DNA from: Plantago elongata | Lineage: Eukaryota > Streptophyta > Magnoliopsida > Lamiales > Plantaginaceae | Assembly: GCA_036897095.1 (NCBI GenBank) | Contig: JAYMSP010000717.1 | Span: 1 to 43,147 of the forward strand | DNA: 43,147 nucleotides | Reading direction: 5' to 3' | Shown here: piece by piece, positions 32,404 to 42,480 of the stretch | Position numbering within the stretch: the stretch's first letter is position 1 | Layout: each line of letters opens with the position of its first letter | Notes under the pieces: generated by a model | What the model saw: only the letters and a program-made list of their open reading frames with translations | Database searches by the model: none | What the model was told of the DNA's origin: nothing | Position numbers and translations under genes: made by a program

Positions 32404-33232
32404 TTATACGTCCCTACACATAATGAATCCCGACCGGACGTGAATATGATGTCCTACCATGAATCATCAATCCCAAAAACCGTTTTTGCTTCTGACGAAG
32501 AATAAATTTTCAAAATTATGGTTCCATTCAGAATCTCATTGTTTTGCAAAGGACCAAAACACATAGAAAAGATAATTTTTTCCGCGAATTATTTCACGAA
32601 AAGATAATTATGGTTGTAGATCAAAGAAAGTTGGCTTTGCACAGTCTTCGTTAATTTTGGATTAATAACAACAAACATAAGAGAGATGGAAGCTCTCCTC
32701 GTTCACTTTTTCTACTTCACCTTTTATTTGCGGTTGAGGCTACTATACGAGTCTTATCAGGCATCGACCCGGTTCAATAAAGTGTTCAACTCAAAAGTGT
32801 AACATATCGACCTTGTCCAATTTAAATTTGAGTATAACAAATAATTTTATTATTAATATGAGTGGGGTTCATTTTGATAATAGAATTCGAACCGTGAATT
32901 GAAACTTGAAATCAAATCGAACCCAAACTTAAAAAATTAACTCCGAGTCAAACCGAGCTAAAATATTAGCTCATTTTGTTGATGAGTCGAGCTTGTGACA
33001 TCTCAAGTAAGCTCTTATCTGAGTTGATGAGTTTGAATCTAGAGTTCAATATTGATTTGTATTCATCTCTCCTTCTACTTCTCTCTTACGTAGACTTCCA
33101 TTTTCATTTGCTTTCTTTGATCCTTATTTTGTAGTCCAATAATTACTTGACAATAAATAAATTACTCCTATTCATTTGCATAAAGCGATTCGTTTTTCAG
33201 TTGAAATTGAAATCACAGTCAACAACCCAATC
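32404..33232. other. upstream region of GABA-T
   Basis: No coding frame. The part at 32920-33010 is rich in CGAGCT/GAGTCGAGC words like the duplicated block at 7.2-7.9 kb, hinting at a decayed member of the same dispersed repeat. The leader of GABA-T probably begins within the last 150-200 bp. Confidence 0.4.
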
Positions 33233-36200
33233 ATGCATCGTCTTCTCCAATCCACACTCAGAACCGCCACCCAGGTATCTTCCACACAATCAATTTCATT
33301 TTTTTCCCTTCGTTCATGTCTCAATGTGTTCTTTTTTTTTTTTTTTTTTTGTTAATTATGTGTTCTGTTGATTTCATGGGATTTTATTTGCCTCATTATG
33401 CATTCCAATTTACTTGGATGATGGGTTGATTTGATGTTATTGAGCAAAGATACGATTTTTCGTGATTCTTGGTCGGATTGGATCGTTAGAGGTGAATGGA
33501 TATGCTTTTCGTACTTGAGTTTGTGAGGTAACATGTAAGAATATGATAGTGCAACTGTAATGAAAAGGTTTTTTCTTGATTTTCTGTTGGATTGGAATGT
33601 TAGAGGTGTAGAGGGATGCAATTTGGGAGGTGGTGGGATCAAAGAACTGGAAGACAAATTGACACTAATATATGTCGAAAAAGTTTACCTTTTTGTGGAA
33701 ATTTGCCTCGTTCGGAGGTGCAACAGACATTTAAATGATGCTGCATTACCCAATTTTTGTTGATGATATGGGTTCTCTAAGGGCTTTTGGTAGAAACCAC
33801 ATTTTGATTTGAGTGTTTGTTTTAGTCTATCTTCGATGCTAGCCGATTTTATTACAGTTATCATGTAATGTCTGGAAGGTCAAGGTTCATGTGAATATTA
33901 GTGATATGGTACTTTTCATGTTTAATCTCATCGTGTGAATATTGCTGTTGTGGTGCTTTTTCATGTAGCATCTCTGGTGGAATCTCATTATGTGAATATT
34001 GGTGTTTCAGTACTTGTCATTTTTAATTTCTGGTGGAATCTCATTATGTGAATATTGGTGTTTCGGTACTTTTCATTTTTTATTCTGGTGGAATTCCATT
34101 AGTGAATAGTTGTGTTATGATTCTGTTCATTTGTAATCTCGGGCGGAATCTCATTCTGTGAATATTAGTGTTATGGTACTTTTCATGTTTAATGTTTGGT
34201 GGAATCTCATTTATGTATATTGACAGGCTGGTCAGTATGTAAAACAGAAACATGTAGCTCAAGCATCTGTACTTGAGAAATGGTATGCTACAGAAGCATC
34301 GGTGCAGAAAGATCCATCTACCGAAAGGTATGTACCTCTTCTTTTCGTTTGTTATAATGCCTGTGCTCTTATGTGGCTTATACATTTCTTTGTGATGTCA
34401 TGAGCATAAAACACTGCATTGTGTTTTTTCTTACTATGATATTCAGTCAAAACACAATACCTGTATTCATTAGCTCTTTCGGCTTATTTCTATTGACTAC
34501 CTGTTCATATTCTTAGCTTCAAGGGACATGACATGCTGGCACCGTTTACTGCTGGATGGCATACTTCCGATTTGCACCCTCTAGTAATTGAGAAATCAGA
34601 GGTTTGAAAGTTGTGATATACAGTATCTCTTAGTTTTTTTAACATGCACACAATGAATAATCTCTAATCGTTGACTGAAAATTCTTATTTGTTTAGGGCT
34701 CCTATGTGTATGATACTAATGGAAAAAAGTATCTTGATTCGCTAGCTGGATTGTGGTGCACAGCTCTAGGTACGCATATTACTAGAATATAATCATAAAC
34801 TCTGCCAATTCGATTCGTAGATATGCAATATTTGAAGACTCTTCGTACTTGAACTTCATCATACAAGAACAACAAGAATCCTGTCACTAATGATATTACA
34901 TTCTTTTGAAACTTGCAGGTGGGAATGAACCACGCCTTGTTGATGCAGCTATGAAACAACTGAATACTTTGCCATTCTATCACTCCTTTTGGAACAGAAC
35001 AACGAAGCCTTCTTTGGTACTGTAATATCAATTTCACTTCAAATTTTCTAACCTGAAATGGAAGGGGTGTCTCATCTTTATTCTTTATGCATGCAGGATC
35101 TTGCTAAGGAACTTTTGGAGATGTTCACAGCTAATAAAATGTCCAAGGCTTTCTTCACAAACAGTGGATCAGAAGCCAATGATACACAGGTTTGATTATC
35201 CTCGTAACTTTCAATATCATGCCTTTCAGTTGTTTTTCGTGGATGGAGCTGTATATCTGATATCCTTTGTAGAGCCATGTACAGTCTTATTACTGATTTC
35301 TTCATTTTTACTACTAATCTCATTTCACCAGATTTTCTCAATAGCACACTTGCAAAGCTAAGACGTAAACGTCCTGTCTTCTTTATCTGTTTTGTAGGTG
35401 AAGTTAGTTTGGTACTACAATAATGCTCTTGGCAGGCCTAACAAGAAGAAGTTCATTGCTCGGCAAAAATCGTAATTATCTGATTCTTATTTATTTTGGT
35501 TTTTGTTGAAAGTTCTCTCCTTAATTCCCTTTCTTTTGTTTTGGCAGTTACCATGGTTCAACACTTATTGCAGCCAGTCTTTCAGGGTATGCCTTAACAT
35601 ATCAATTCTCAGTACCTGGTATATTATTTTTGTAGCAAGGAAAATTGTTAATAAGAGTATCGAAATCCCTTCACACAGTCTCCCTGCGCTACATCAGAAA
35701 TTTGATCTTCCAGCTCCATTCGTCTTGCATACCGACTGCCCGCACTATTGGCGCTATCATCTGCCAGGTTGTGAATTGTCTGTTAGGTTATTTTGTTTGT
35801 GTAGGATTATATGAAACTTCTAACATAAACTTTATCAGGCGAAAGTGAGGAGGATTTCTCTACCCGGTTGGCTACTAACTTGGAAAACCTCATCCTCAAA
35901 GAAGGCCCTGATACGGTAATTAACATTTAATCTTAGATGCTTCACTTCCAACCAATAGGTTGTGGGTTCGAGTCACCCTTTAGCCGTTTCAATCAAAAAA
36001 ATCTTAGATCATCTCTTTTGATCCCTTTTCTTACTAGCTTTCTACCTCTTCACCATAGAGGTTTCTAGTTGGTTTACTTACAATTCAAGAATATGTCAGG
36101 TTGCTGCTTTTATTGCGGAACCAGTGATGGGGGCAGGTGGCGTGATTCCTCCACCGGCAACTTATTTCGAGAAGGTTTGTTTTTTCTTGACTCAATGCAG

Positions 36201-37859
36201 TAACCGTGAGTTAGATATGTTCTAGGTTTCTATAGATTACATGTAGTAAAAGCAGCATAGTATCAACAATTATTTTCTGTACAGCAGTTTTATTACCCCC
36301 GGAGGTTAAGTCGATAATCAATACAAATGCTAATGTGAGGTGCATTCCCCTAAGGTGTAAGCTTATTCTGCATGTAGTTAGCTATATATACTAGGCACTA
36401 GCATTATGGAGGCAAATTCAGACTAGGATGGTACGCCCATTATCAGGCTTTCAGGGGTTATATTTTTAATGAACTACTAAAACCTATGCGTATTCTACCA
36501 CTCAAATGGCCAATTAATATCTCTTCAGTCGTATTGTTGGAAGACTTTCTCTGAGTCTGTTCTATTTGGCTTCCAGATTCAGAAGGTAGTGAAGAAGTAT
36601 GATATTCTTTTTATAGCTGATGAGGTAATATGTGCCTTTGGGAGGCTCGGCACAATGTTTGGTTGTGACAAGTATGGTATCAAACCAGATCTTGTCTCCG
36701 TAGCGAAGGTAAGAAAACATCATGGAGTTCTTTCAAACATCATCGCTCTCTCTTGTATGTTTACCTAATATCACTTTTTCCACATGACAGGCCCTGTCGT
36801 CTGCTTATATGCCGATTGGAGCTGTCCTCATGAGCCCTGAAGTAAACGATGTCATATATTCCCAGAGTAACAAGCTTGGTCAGTGTTGACAAAATAATCC
36901 AGATTTTCCAACATTTTTATTAACAAGTGCAGTTAATCATATTGTCCTTTCCCCCATTCGCAGGTTCTTTCTCCCACGGATTCACTTATTCTGGCCACCC
37001 CGTAGCATGTGCTGTTGCACTGGAGGCCCTCAAGATATACAAGTACGTTATCCAAAACTTTATGGTGTTCAGGAATATGTGCTTATTTCTATGGCCACAG
37101 CAGTATTATAAAGGTTTGTCTGTTCATCTGCAGGGAGAGAAATATTCTAGACCAAGTAAACAGTATAGCTCCAAAGTTTCAAGAAGGTTTGAAAGCATAT
37201 TCCGATAGTCCAATCATTGGAGAGGTACAGTATTGAATAGAATGTTAATTTATCTATACCCATTTCAAGTACTTCTGCTATCATGTAACTTGTACTCTCT
37301 ACAGATACGAGGCACTGGTCTGATTCTTGGGACAGAATTTGCAGATAACAAGTCACCAAATGACCCATTTCCTCCTGAATGGGGTAAGCCAATGTGTTAA
37401 TTGTGGTCTAATCTACCAAGTAGAAGTCTTCTCGTGTCTGACAAAGTTGTTTACATGAACCTTCAGGAATTGGTGCTTACTTTGGAGCACAATGTGAGAA
37501 GAATGGAATGTTAGTTCGTGTTGCAGGTGATAACATCATGATGTCTCCGCCGTTTATAATGACTTCACAACAAGTTGATGATGTAAGTTTATTTTTTCCG
37601 AAACAACATGAGTCCTCGAGAATCTGTTTGTTTTCCTCATCTCTGTTGGCTTCAAAACCTTGGACTTGGTATCTGCTATGCTACTGATCTATGATGGAAC
37701 TACAGTTTCAGTAGACTACTGCTAGTTAGCTTATGCCCAATTTTGCTAAATTGTTGACTAAAACATCTATCTGATCTCTTTCAGCTGATAGAGATATACG
37801 GCAACGCTCTGAAGGCTACTGAAAAGAGGGTGGAGGAACTCAAGTCCCAGAAGAAGTAA
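33233..37859 (+). CDS. POP2: gamma-aminobutyrate transaminase, mitochondrial (GABA-T)
   Basis: Eighteen exons give 501 aa: 33233-33274, 34227-34327, 34517-34601, 34697-34769, 34919-35016, 35097-35189, 35398-35471, 35548-35586, 35679-35767, 35839-35915, 36100-36174, 36577-36708, 36791-36878, 36964-37042, 37134-37224, 37305-37383, 37467-37582 and 37785-37859. All joins are GT/AG and in frame. The Arg-containing, acid-poor start ([14 protein letters not shown]) is a mitochondrial presequence. It is a class III (omega) PLP transaminase: NSGSEAND binds the cofactor phosphate, D297 in FIADEV contacts the pyridine N, and K326 in SVAK-ALSS is the Schiff-base Lys. [17 protein letters not shown] and [20 protein letters not shown] are typical. 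The plant enzyme moves the amino group of GABA to pyruvate or glyoxylate, giving succinic semialdehyde (GABA shunt). Arabidopsis POP2 has 504 aa, so this is full length. Confidence 0.96.
33331..33350. repeat. poly-T tract in GABA-T intron 1
   Basis: An uninterrupted run of about 20 T residues 57 bases after the donor site of intron 1; such tracts are unstable in length. Confidence 0.9.
33885..34220. repeat. 56-bp minisatellite in GABA-T intron 1
   Basis: About six imperfect copies of a unit containing GGTGGAATCTCATTATGTGA, then ATATTGGTGTTTCGGTAC and TTTTCATTTTTAAT. The marker GTGAATATT starts at 33891, 33933, 33992, 34048, 34102 and 34158, and a decayed TGTATATT lies at 34214. Spacing is 42, 59, 56, 54, 56 and 56 bp. 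The last copy runs directly into the exon 2 acceptor (TTGACAG, 34220-34226). Confidence 0.85.
35937..36000 (+). mobile_element. SINE fragment in GABA-T intron 10
   Basis: ATGCTTCACTTCCAACCAAT, then AGGTTGTGGGTTCGAGTCAC and CCTTTAGCCGTTT, followed by an A-rich stretch. It aligns to 3922-3974 of the SINE at 3895 with few differences, and lacks the A-box half. Truncated at its 5' side. Confidence 0.6.
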
Positions 37860-38034
37860 TGGTTGGAAACGATAATGATGAAAAAACTAGCATGCTTCAA
37901 TTCAACACCTTCAGCTGGCTTCCTGTTCTTGCAACAACTAGGAAGCAAGTTTACCTATTCGCATTTTGTCTTGATAGCCTTGTGACCTTTGTAATATAAC
38001 TTTTTTTTGTTTTGAACACTTGTAATATAACTTT

Positions 38035-38040
38035 GAATAA
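38035..38040 (+). promoter_or_regulatory. polyadenylation signal of GABA-T
   Basis: AATAAA lies 176 bp after the GABA-T stop codon, preceded by two close copies of TTGTAATATAACTTT (37989 and 38020), which supply the U-rich and UGUA-like upstream elements usual in plant 3' ends. Confidence 0.55.
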
Positions 38041-38123
38041 AGGAAGAGTATTCTACTCTCCATCAATCTATATAGGACCTCATATTTTATAAACTCCTCC
38101 ATCTATTCATATGTTTTATAAGG

Positions 38124-38300
38124 TTCAAGCTGTTCGATCCGGCTGAACTGGAGCTATTCGCGGCTCCCTCTATCTGTGATGAAAAAACTTTACCCATGAC
38201 CGAAATCTTAAACAAAATGTTGATCAAATCTATATGTGATGAACTCCTGAGCTCTTCAGAGTTTGTGCGAGAGCACTTGGAGCTTAATGAATCGCGCAAT
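38124..38300 (+). pseudogene. possible F-box-like gene scrap
   Basis: An open plus frame reads FKLFDPAELELFAAPS, then LPMTEILNKMLIKSI and SSSEFVREHLEL. The last two parts resemble the opening and closing of a plant F-box (LPxEILxxxLxxKS ... SSPEFVxxHLxLS) with the middle shortened. There is no start codon in place and no C-terminal repeat domain. It lies between two convergent genes and may be part of a 3' untranslated region. The resemblance is by eye and weak. Confidence 0.3.
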
Positions 38301-38411
38301 CAGTTTAATGAACATCATATTCAAGAACCGAGTTGCAAAGTACAATTCAGATCAGAGTACCGGACCATGCAGTTTAATTAACATAATATTCAAGAACAGA
38401 GTTGCAAAGTA
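38301..38411. repeat. 42-bp direct repeat, 69 bp apart
   Basis: CAGTTTAATGAACATCATAT (38301) and CAGTTTAATTAACATAATAT (38370) both continue TTCAAGAAC-GAGTTGCAAAGTA. Three or four differences in 42 bases. Confidence 0.8.
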
Positions 38412-38452
38412 GAAAACTTGAAGAATTAGTATAGTAAAGATCATTAATCATA

Positions 38453-38834
38453 TCAATATTTGGACTGTTTTTCTTCTTTTCTTTTGGCTCTCCTCTTCCT
38501 AGAGCTCATGGATGACTTGAATCCTTCATTCTCAGCTTCTTCCCTCTCTTCTAAATCCTTAAATGATTTCTGAACACAATACCAAATTATCATGTTAAAC
38601 TACGTCTTGGTTTTTGTTTAACAAATGTATCAAATTCGAGCTTTGTGAATGTAAAAAAATGTAAAAAAGACTTAAAAAAAAGGCGAATCCGACATATGGA
38701 AGTTAAGACAAAGGAGAAAGAGTTAGTGAAGATAGTACCTCTCTGATCTCATTAAAACTCACAACATAGAAAGTAAGAGCAGCAGCTGCAACAATTCCCA
38801 CCACAGGTAATCCTATCTGCTGCAATCCATCCAT
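38453..38834 (-). CDS. 70-aa single-pass membrane protein, unknown function
   Basis: Two exons, 38739-38834 and 38453-38569, joined in phase 0 at GT/AG sites, encode 70 aa. Residues 1-32 read MDGLQQIGLPVVG, then a hydrophobic helix IVAAAALTFYVVSF (about 14-27), then NEIRE. Exon 2 adds a charged tail (KSFKDLEEREEAENEGFKSS, then SRKRRAKRKEEKQSKY). The layout is a short lumenal or outer N-terminus, one membrane span and a basic cytosolic tail. I recall similar short plant proteins without a known role. The first exon's frame runs on upstream and past the donor, but the Met before DGLQQIGLP gives the best start. The gene converges on GABA-T, 593 bp between stop codons. Confidence 0.75.
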
Positions 38835-39809
38835 GTTTGTTGCCTTTTCTGTTTGTTTGTTTCTTCTTTTCTTCTTTTTGTATTGATGTACTTTGGTGAG
38901 TTGCGTCTTGTCTAGAGGATAATGTGTGTTGGAGATATGGACTAGCACGTTTTTGTTTGCCCCATAAAGTCGCATTCATGATGCACAACTTTAAAGTAAC
39001 ATGGGATTTGCAGTTCAATTAGAGCATAGTGGAGTGTCAATTGATATCCTTGAGTCATATGGGGTATTGATGTCAGATCGATGCTTTATGAGGTTTGTAG
39101 AATATTTGTGTTGAATGATTTAGTGGTCGAAAATGAAATACGTACAAAATTATTGTGACGGAGGGAGTAAATTTTATTACCTCCGATTTCTTCTAGTGGT
39201 GCTTTTTCAGCCATCCCAACTTGGGACTTGGGTTTAAGATTGTAACAAGAACTTGTTGAACTTGGTCCATTAACTGTCCATGAACTTCAACATCTTATCA
39301 TGGAAAACACAATGAATAATTCCAGTTCCATCATAGACTACAAAGGAGAAGTGGAACTAGTGCAGATTTTCAATTTACGAAGACATACATTTCTACGCTC
39401 ATTTACGCCCAGGCGGTCGATCATACATTGCAGTAAAAGTTAAACACTAGCAAAGAAGTGCCCTGAATACCAATTCTCTCAGTTTCATCACACAGAGTCA
39501 ATGAGGAAACTATTGCCTTCTTAAGAAAGTGACTGCAAAATCCCAAAATCTACTAATATTTCATATTGCAAAATAGATGGTACAGTTTTTTCTAGATTAA
39601 AGAATAACAGTATATATATATTGACCTATTGAACAAATACAATGTAGTATCAAAACTATCCTTAGCAGCAGACCACATTCACCTTCCATTGTAGTCCAGT
39701 CCTTGAAGCTGGATCATAACAAAATCCACACAGAAGCATACCCAGCTTCCCTTTTCTCATGTCGCATATGGATACATCCCATCCCAGCCCGGTCTATGCA
39801 AGTATCCCA
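38835..39809. other. intergenic DNA, no gene seen
   Basis: Holds the upstream region of the 70-aa gene and, at about 39156-39170, a lone Stowaway-type end (GTGACGGAGGGAGTA) whose partner was not found. The right part would be the 3' flank of the SCL23-like pseudogene. Confidence 0.45.
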
Positions 39810-42166
39810 CTATTCAGACGGTTCCCAGGCTGAAGCCGTTAATAAAGCCAAATCTTTCCACCCGAGCTTCAAGCACCCGTTCTCCTCCACCAAAGTATAC
39901 CCTTGCCAAGGATACATTCCAAGCAACAAACTCGCCTGTGCTGCCGGATTACCTGCAAGAGAAACCGGCCTGAACCCGACTCTCATCAACTCATCTCCCC
40001 ACCTCTCCACTTTCACTTCTCCTGTCCTCTTTGGCCCTCCCACGGCCACAATATTCCTTATCTCACACCCAAAAAGCTGCTGCTCCACCGTATGCCTCTC
40101 CACACTGTCTGCCCCTAAACCATCCCCCAGTGCATCAAACAATGCCGAATAGTAATGCAATGCCTCCACAAACCTCCCCAAGAAACTCCCTCCATGGCTC
40201 AAGTCCTGTTCAACTATAGTAATCAGTTTTGGCCTAAGCATTGTCAACAGTCTCAGCGCTCCTAAATCACTCCCGGTGATGTCATATAAGCAATGATGCA
40301 TCCAATGCACTACAACCGTCTCTCCTACGTTCACTCCCAACTGTTCCACATCCTTCAGGCTACCAATTTTGCCCTCCATGGGGTGGAACTGGAAGGGGAT
40401 GTTAAGGGCAGATGCAAATTCTGCTAGTCGCTGACCTGCATTGTTTAAAATCTCAGCAACACTATAATTATCAATACCAAAACATCAAAATGACTCAGTT
40501 GTTCAACCCGTTGAAATGGAATCTGGAAACTCTTTAGAACACTAGAAAGTAGAAACTATTTGCAAATGATTCCGATTATCAAACGTATAGTAATCACCCT
40601 GTATTTAGTATTTACTAAACATTACTAAAACACAGACATTATTAACATGCCACAAAACATTGACCACCAATCACCCAAAAAACAAGTCCTTGGGGTGATT
40701 TATTTCTAATGTTGGCAATAATTAGTGTAAAAGAACTGTTACATCTCTTTCCTGAAAGGTACTGTATAATTTTCACTTTTGAAGAATCCAAAACAGATAT
40801 CCAGATAGCGAGATCTTTTATTGAAAGAGTGATTAACTTATGATTACAACAATCCCTTTACAAAAGGTGAAATTCATAGTAACTTTACAAAAGGTAGTAA
40901 AACTCTTATTAAAAAACCCAGCCTTTTCCAATCACGAGTAAAAACCATACAATAATAACCTTCTAACACATTCTCCAAATTCTTTTCTTTCCAGTGTTTA
41001 GCAAAATTAAACCAAAAAGGCACGAAAGCCCAGATATTATCCAATATAATCTAACTTGTTTAGTGAAATTCATATTAAAATTAAAACCCAGCCTTCTCTA
41101 ATCATGTGACATTCTTGTCTTTCCCAATGTTTAGCAAAAACAAACCAAAAAGGTACCATTTTTTACCACTCAAATCAATCTCCAAGCATCCCATATAATC
41201 CAATCTGATCAAACCCCTGTTGAGTTAAATCCTTATTAAAAACCCAGCCATTTCTAACCAGGTGAAATCGTTGTTGTTTCCAATGTTAGCATAAACAAAC
41301 CAAAAAGGTACCATTTTTACCACTCCATCTCAAAGGACCATTTCAGTAACTGATTACATATAGATTAAAATCGCATGAACCTGATTAAAACCAACTAAAA
41401 ACAGTAACTTTAAGCTGGTTTTATTGACTTTAGTCCTTAATCTGTACTCAAACAGCTCACTACTTTTCCAATCAGGTGAAATTCTTGTTTTTTCCAATGT
41501 TTAGCATTAATAAAGGCACCATTTTTACCACTCAATCTCCAAGAACCTGATTAAAACCAACTAAAAATAGTTACTTTAAGCTAGTTTTATCAATTTTAAT
41601 CGTTAATCAAACAGCTTAGTGCTTATCCAATCATGTAAAATTCTTGTTTTTTCCAATTTTCATCAAATCCAAACCAAAAAGTCACCATTTTTACCACTCC
41701 AAGAATCCAATCTAACCTGTAGAGTTCAGCAGCTCAATCGAAGTCCCAAACCCAGTAATCCTCAACGACTTAACCTTCCTTGTTTTCGAAGCAAGTATAT
41801 GAAACAATCCCGGCCACTGAAGCCCCTGCATAATATCCAAATCAATGACATGAACATTCTCACACTCCGGCCCATCCAGCGCCTGCTGAATCGCCTGATT
41901 TGCCGTAAAATGCGAGAATTTGACGAGCGGAGTGATCGAATTGTGAATCTGCAACGCCGATAGGAGCTTGTGGTGGTGCGTTCTCGACAAGCTGGTGGTT
42001 AAGGGGGCGTAGGTGGTGAGGTAGGAGGGGATTACGCGAGAGGACAAGGCGTCGGCGAAGTAGGCGCCGACGCGCTAGGCGGAGGAGCCGAAGGGGGAGG
42101 AGAGCTCGGCGATTTCGGGGAGGAGGTAGCCGGCGTCGGAGAGGTTGTCGATGGAGACGCCTTGCC
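39810..42166 (-). pseudogene. SCL23: SCL23-like GRAS pseudogene, 5'-truncated
   Basis: Exon 2 (39810-40435) and exon 1 (from 41717 up to about 42166) encode most of a GRAS domain of the SCARECROW/SCL23 type: [77 protein letters not shown] and the SAW end [15 protein letters not shown]23 matches better than SCR ([18 protein letters not shown]). The intron sits at TG|QRL, the same place as in SCR. Three signs of loss: the family's LLLQCAE start is missing, similarity beginning only at about VSIDNLSDAG; a TAG (42075-42077) stands where the family has Gln in SSAQRV; and no ATG follows until MQG. Downstream 300 codons are open, so decay is recent, or this is an assembly error. GRAS proteins are nuclear regulators (bundle sheath and endodermis fate for SCL23). 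Confidence 0.8.
40992..41700. repeat. degenerate tandem repeats in the SCL23-like intron
   Basis: The block TTCTTGTTTTTTCCAATGTT, then TAGCA-AACAAACCAAAAAGG, then ACCATTTTTACCACTC recurs four times, with the last word at about 41155, 41310, 41518 and 41684 (spacings 155, 208 and 166 bp), plus a weaker copy near 40992-41023. The copies share AATCATGTGAAATTC upstream. Confidence 0.75.
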
Positions 42167-42265
42167 GGCGGCTGTGTGAATCACTGAATTGTGATGTGAA
42201 TGGAGGAGGCGGCAGTGTGAATTGGCTGTGTGAATTGTGAATGGAGGAGGTGTGGAGAATTAGGT
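42167..42265. repeat. short TGTGAATTG-type tandem duplication
   Basis: Two copies of about 45 bp, each built from CTGTGTGAAT, TGAATTGTGA and GTGAATGGAGGAGG words, sit exactly where the upstream part of the SCL23-like gene should be. They mark the point at which the gene was cut. Confidence 0.65.
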
Positions 42266-42480
42266 TTGGGCAAAATTAAATATGAAATAACAAAAATACC
42301 CCCGTCTAACGGATGAACGAATATCCGACGGATTTATCCGTTTTATCCGTTCAAAACGGATGAACGAAAACCCCATCCGCAATCCGGTCCGTTTTTGAAC
42401 GGATCGATCCGTATCTGTCCGTTTTTCGTGGATAACGGCCCGAATTCGCGAATACGGATAACATGAGCAGCCCTATTGTA
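42266..42480. repeat. ATCCG/CGGAT-rich block, possible transposon end
   Basis: Within about 180 bp the words ATCCG, CGGAT and AACGG occur more than 15 times on both strands (ATCCGACGGATTTATCCG, TTATCCGTTCAAAACGGAT). Read on the minus strand the block opens AATAGGGCTGCTCATG, like the terminal TAGGGxTGxxCA of some plant hAT-related MITEs. No target duplication or second end was found. Confidence 0.4.
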
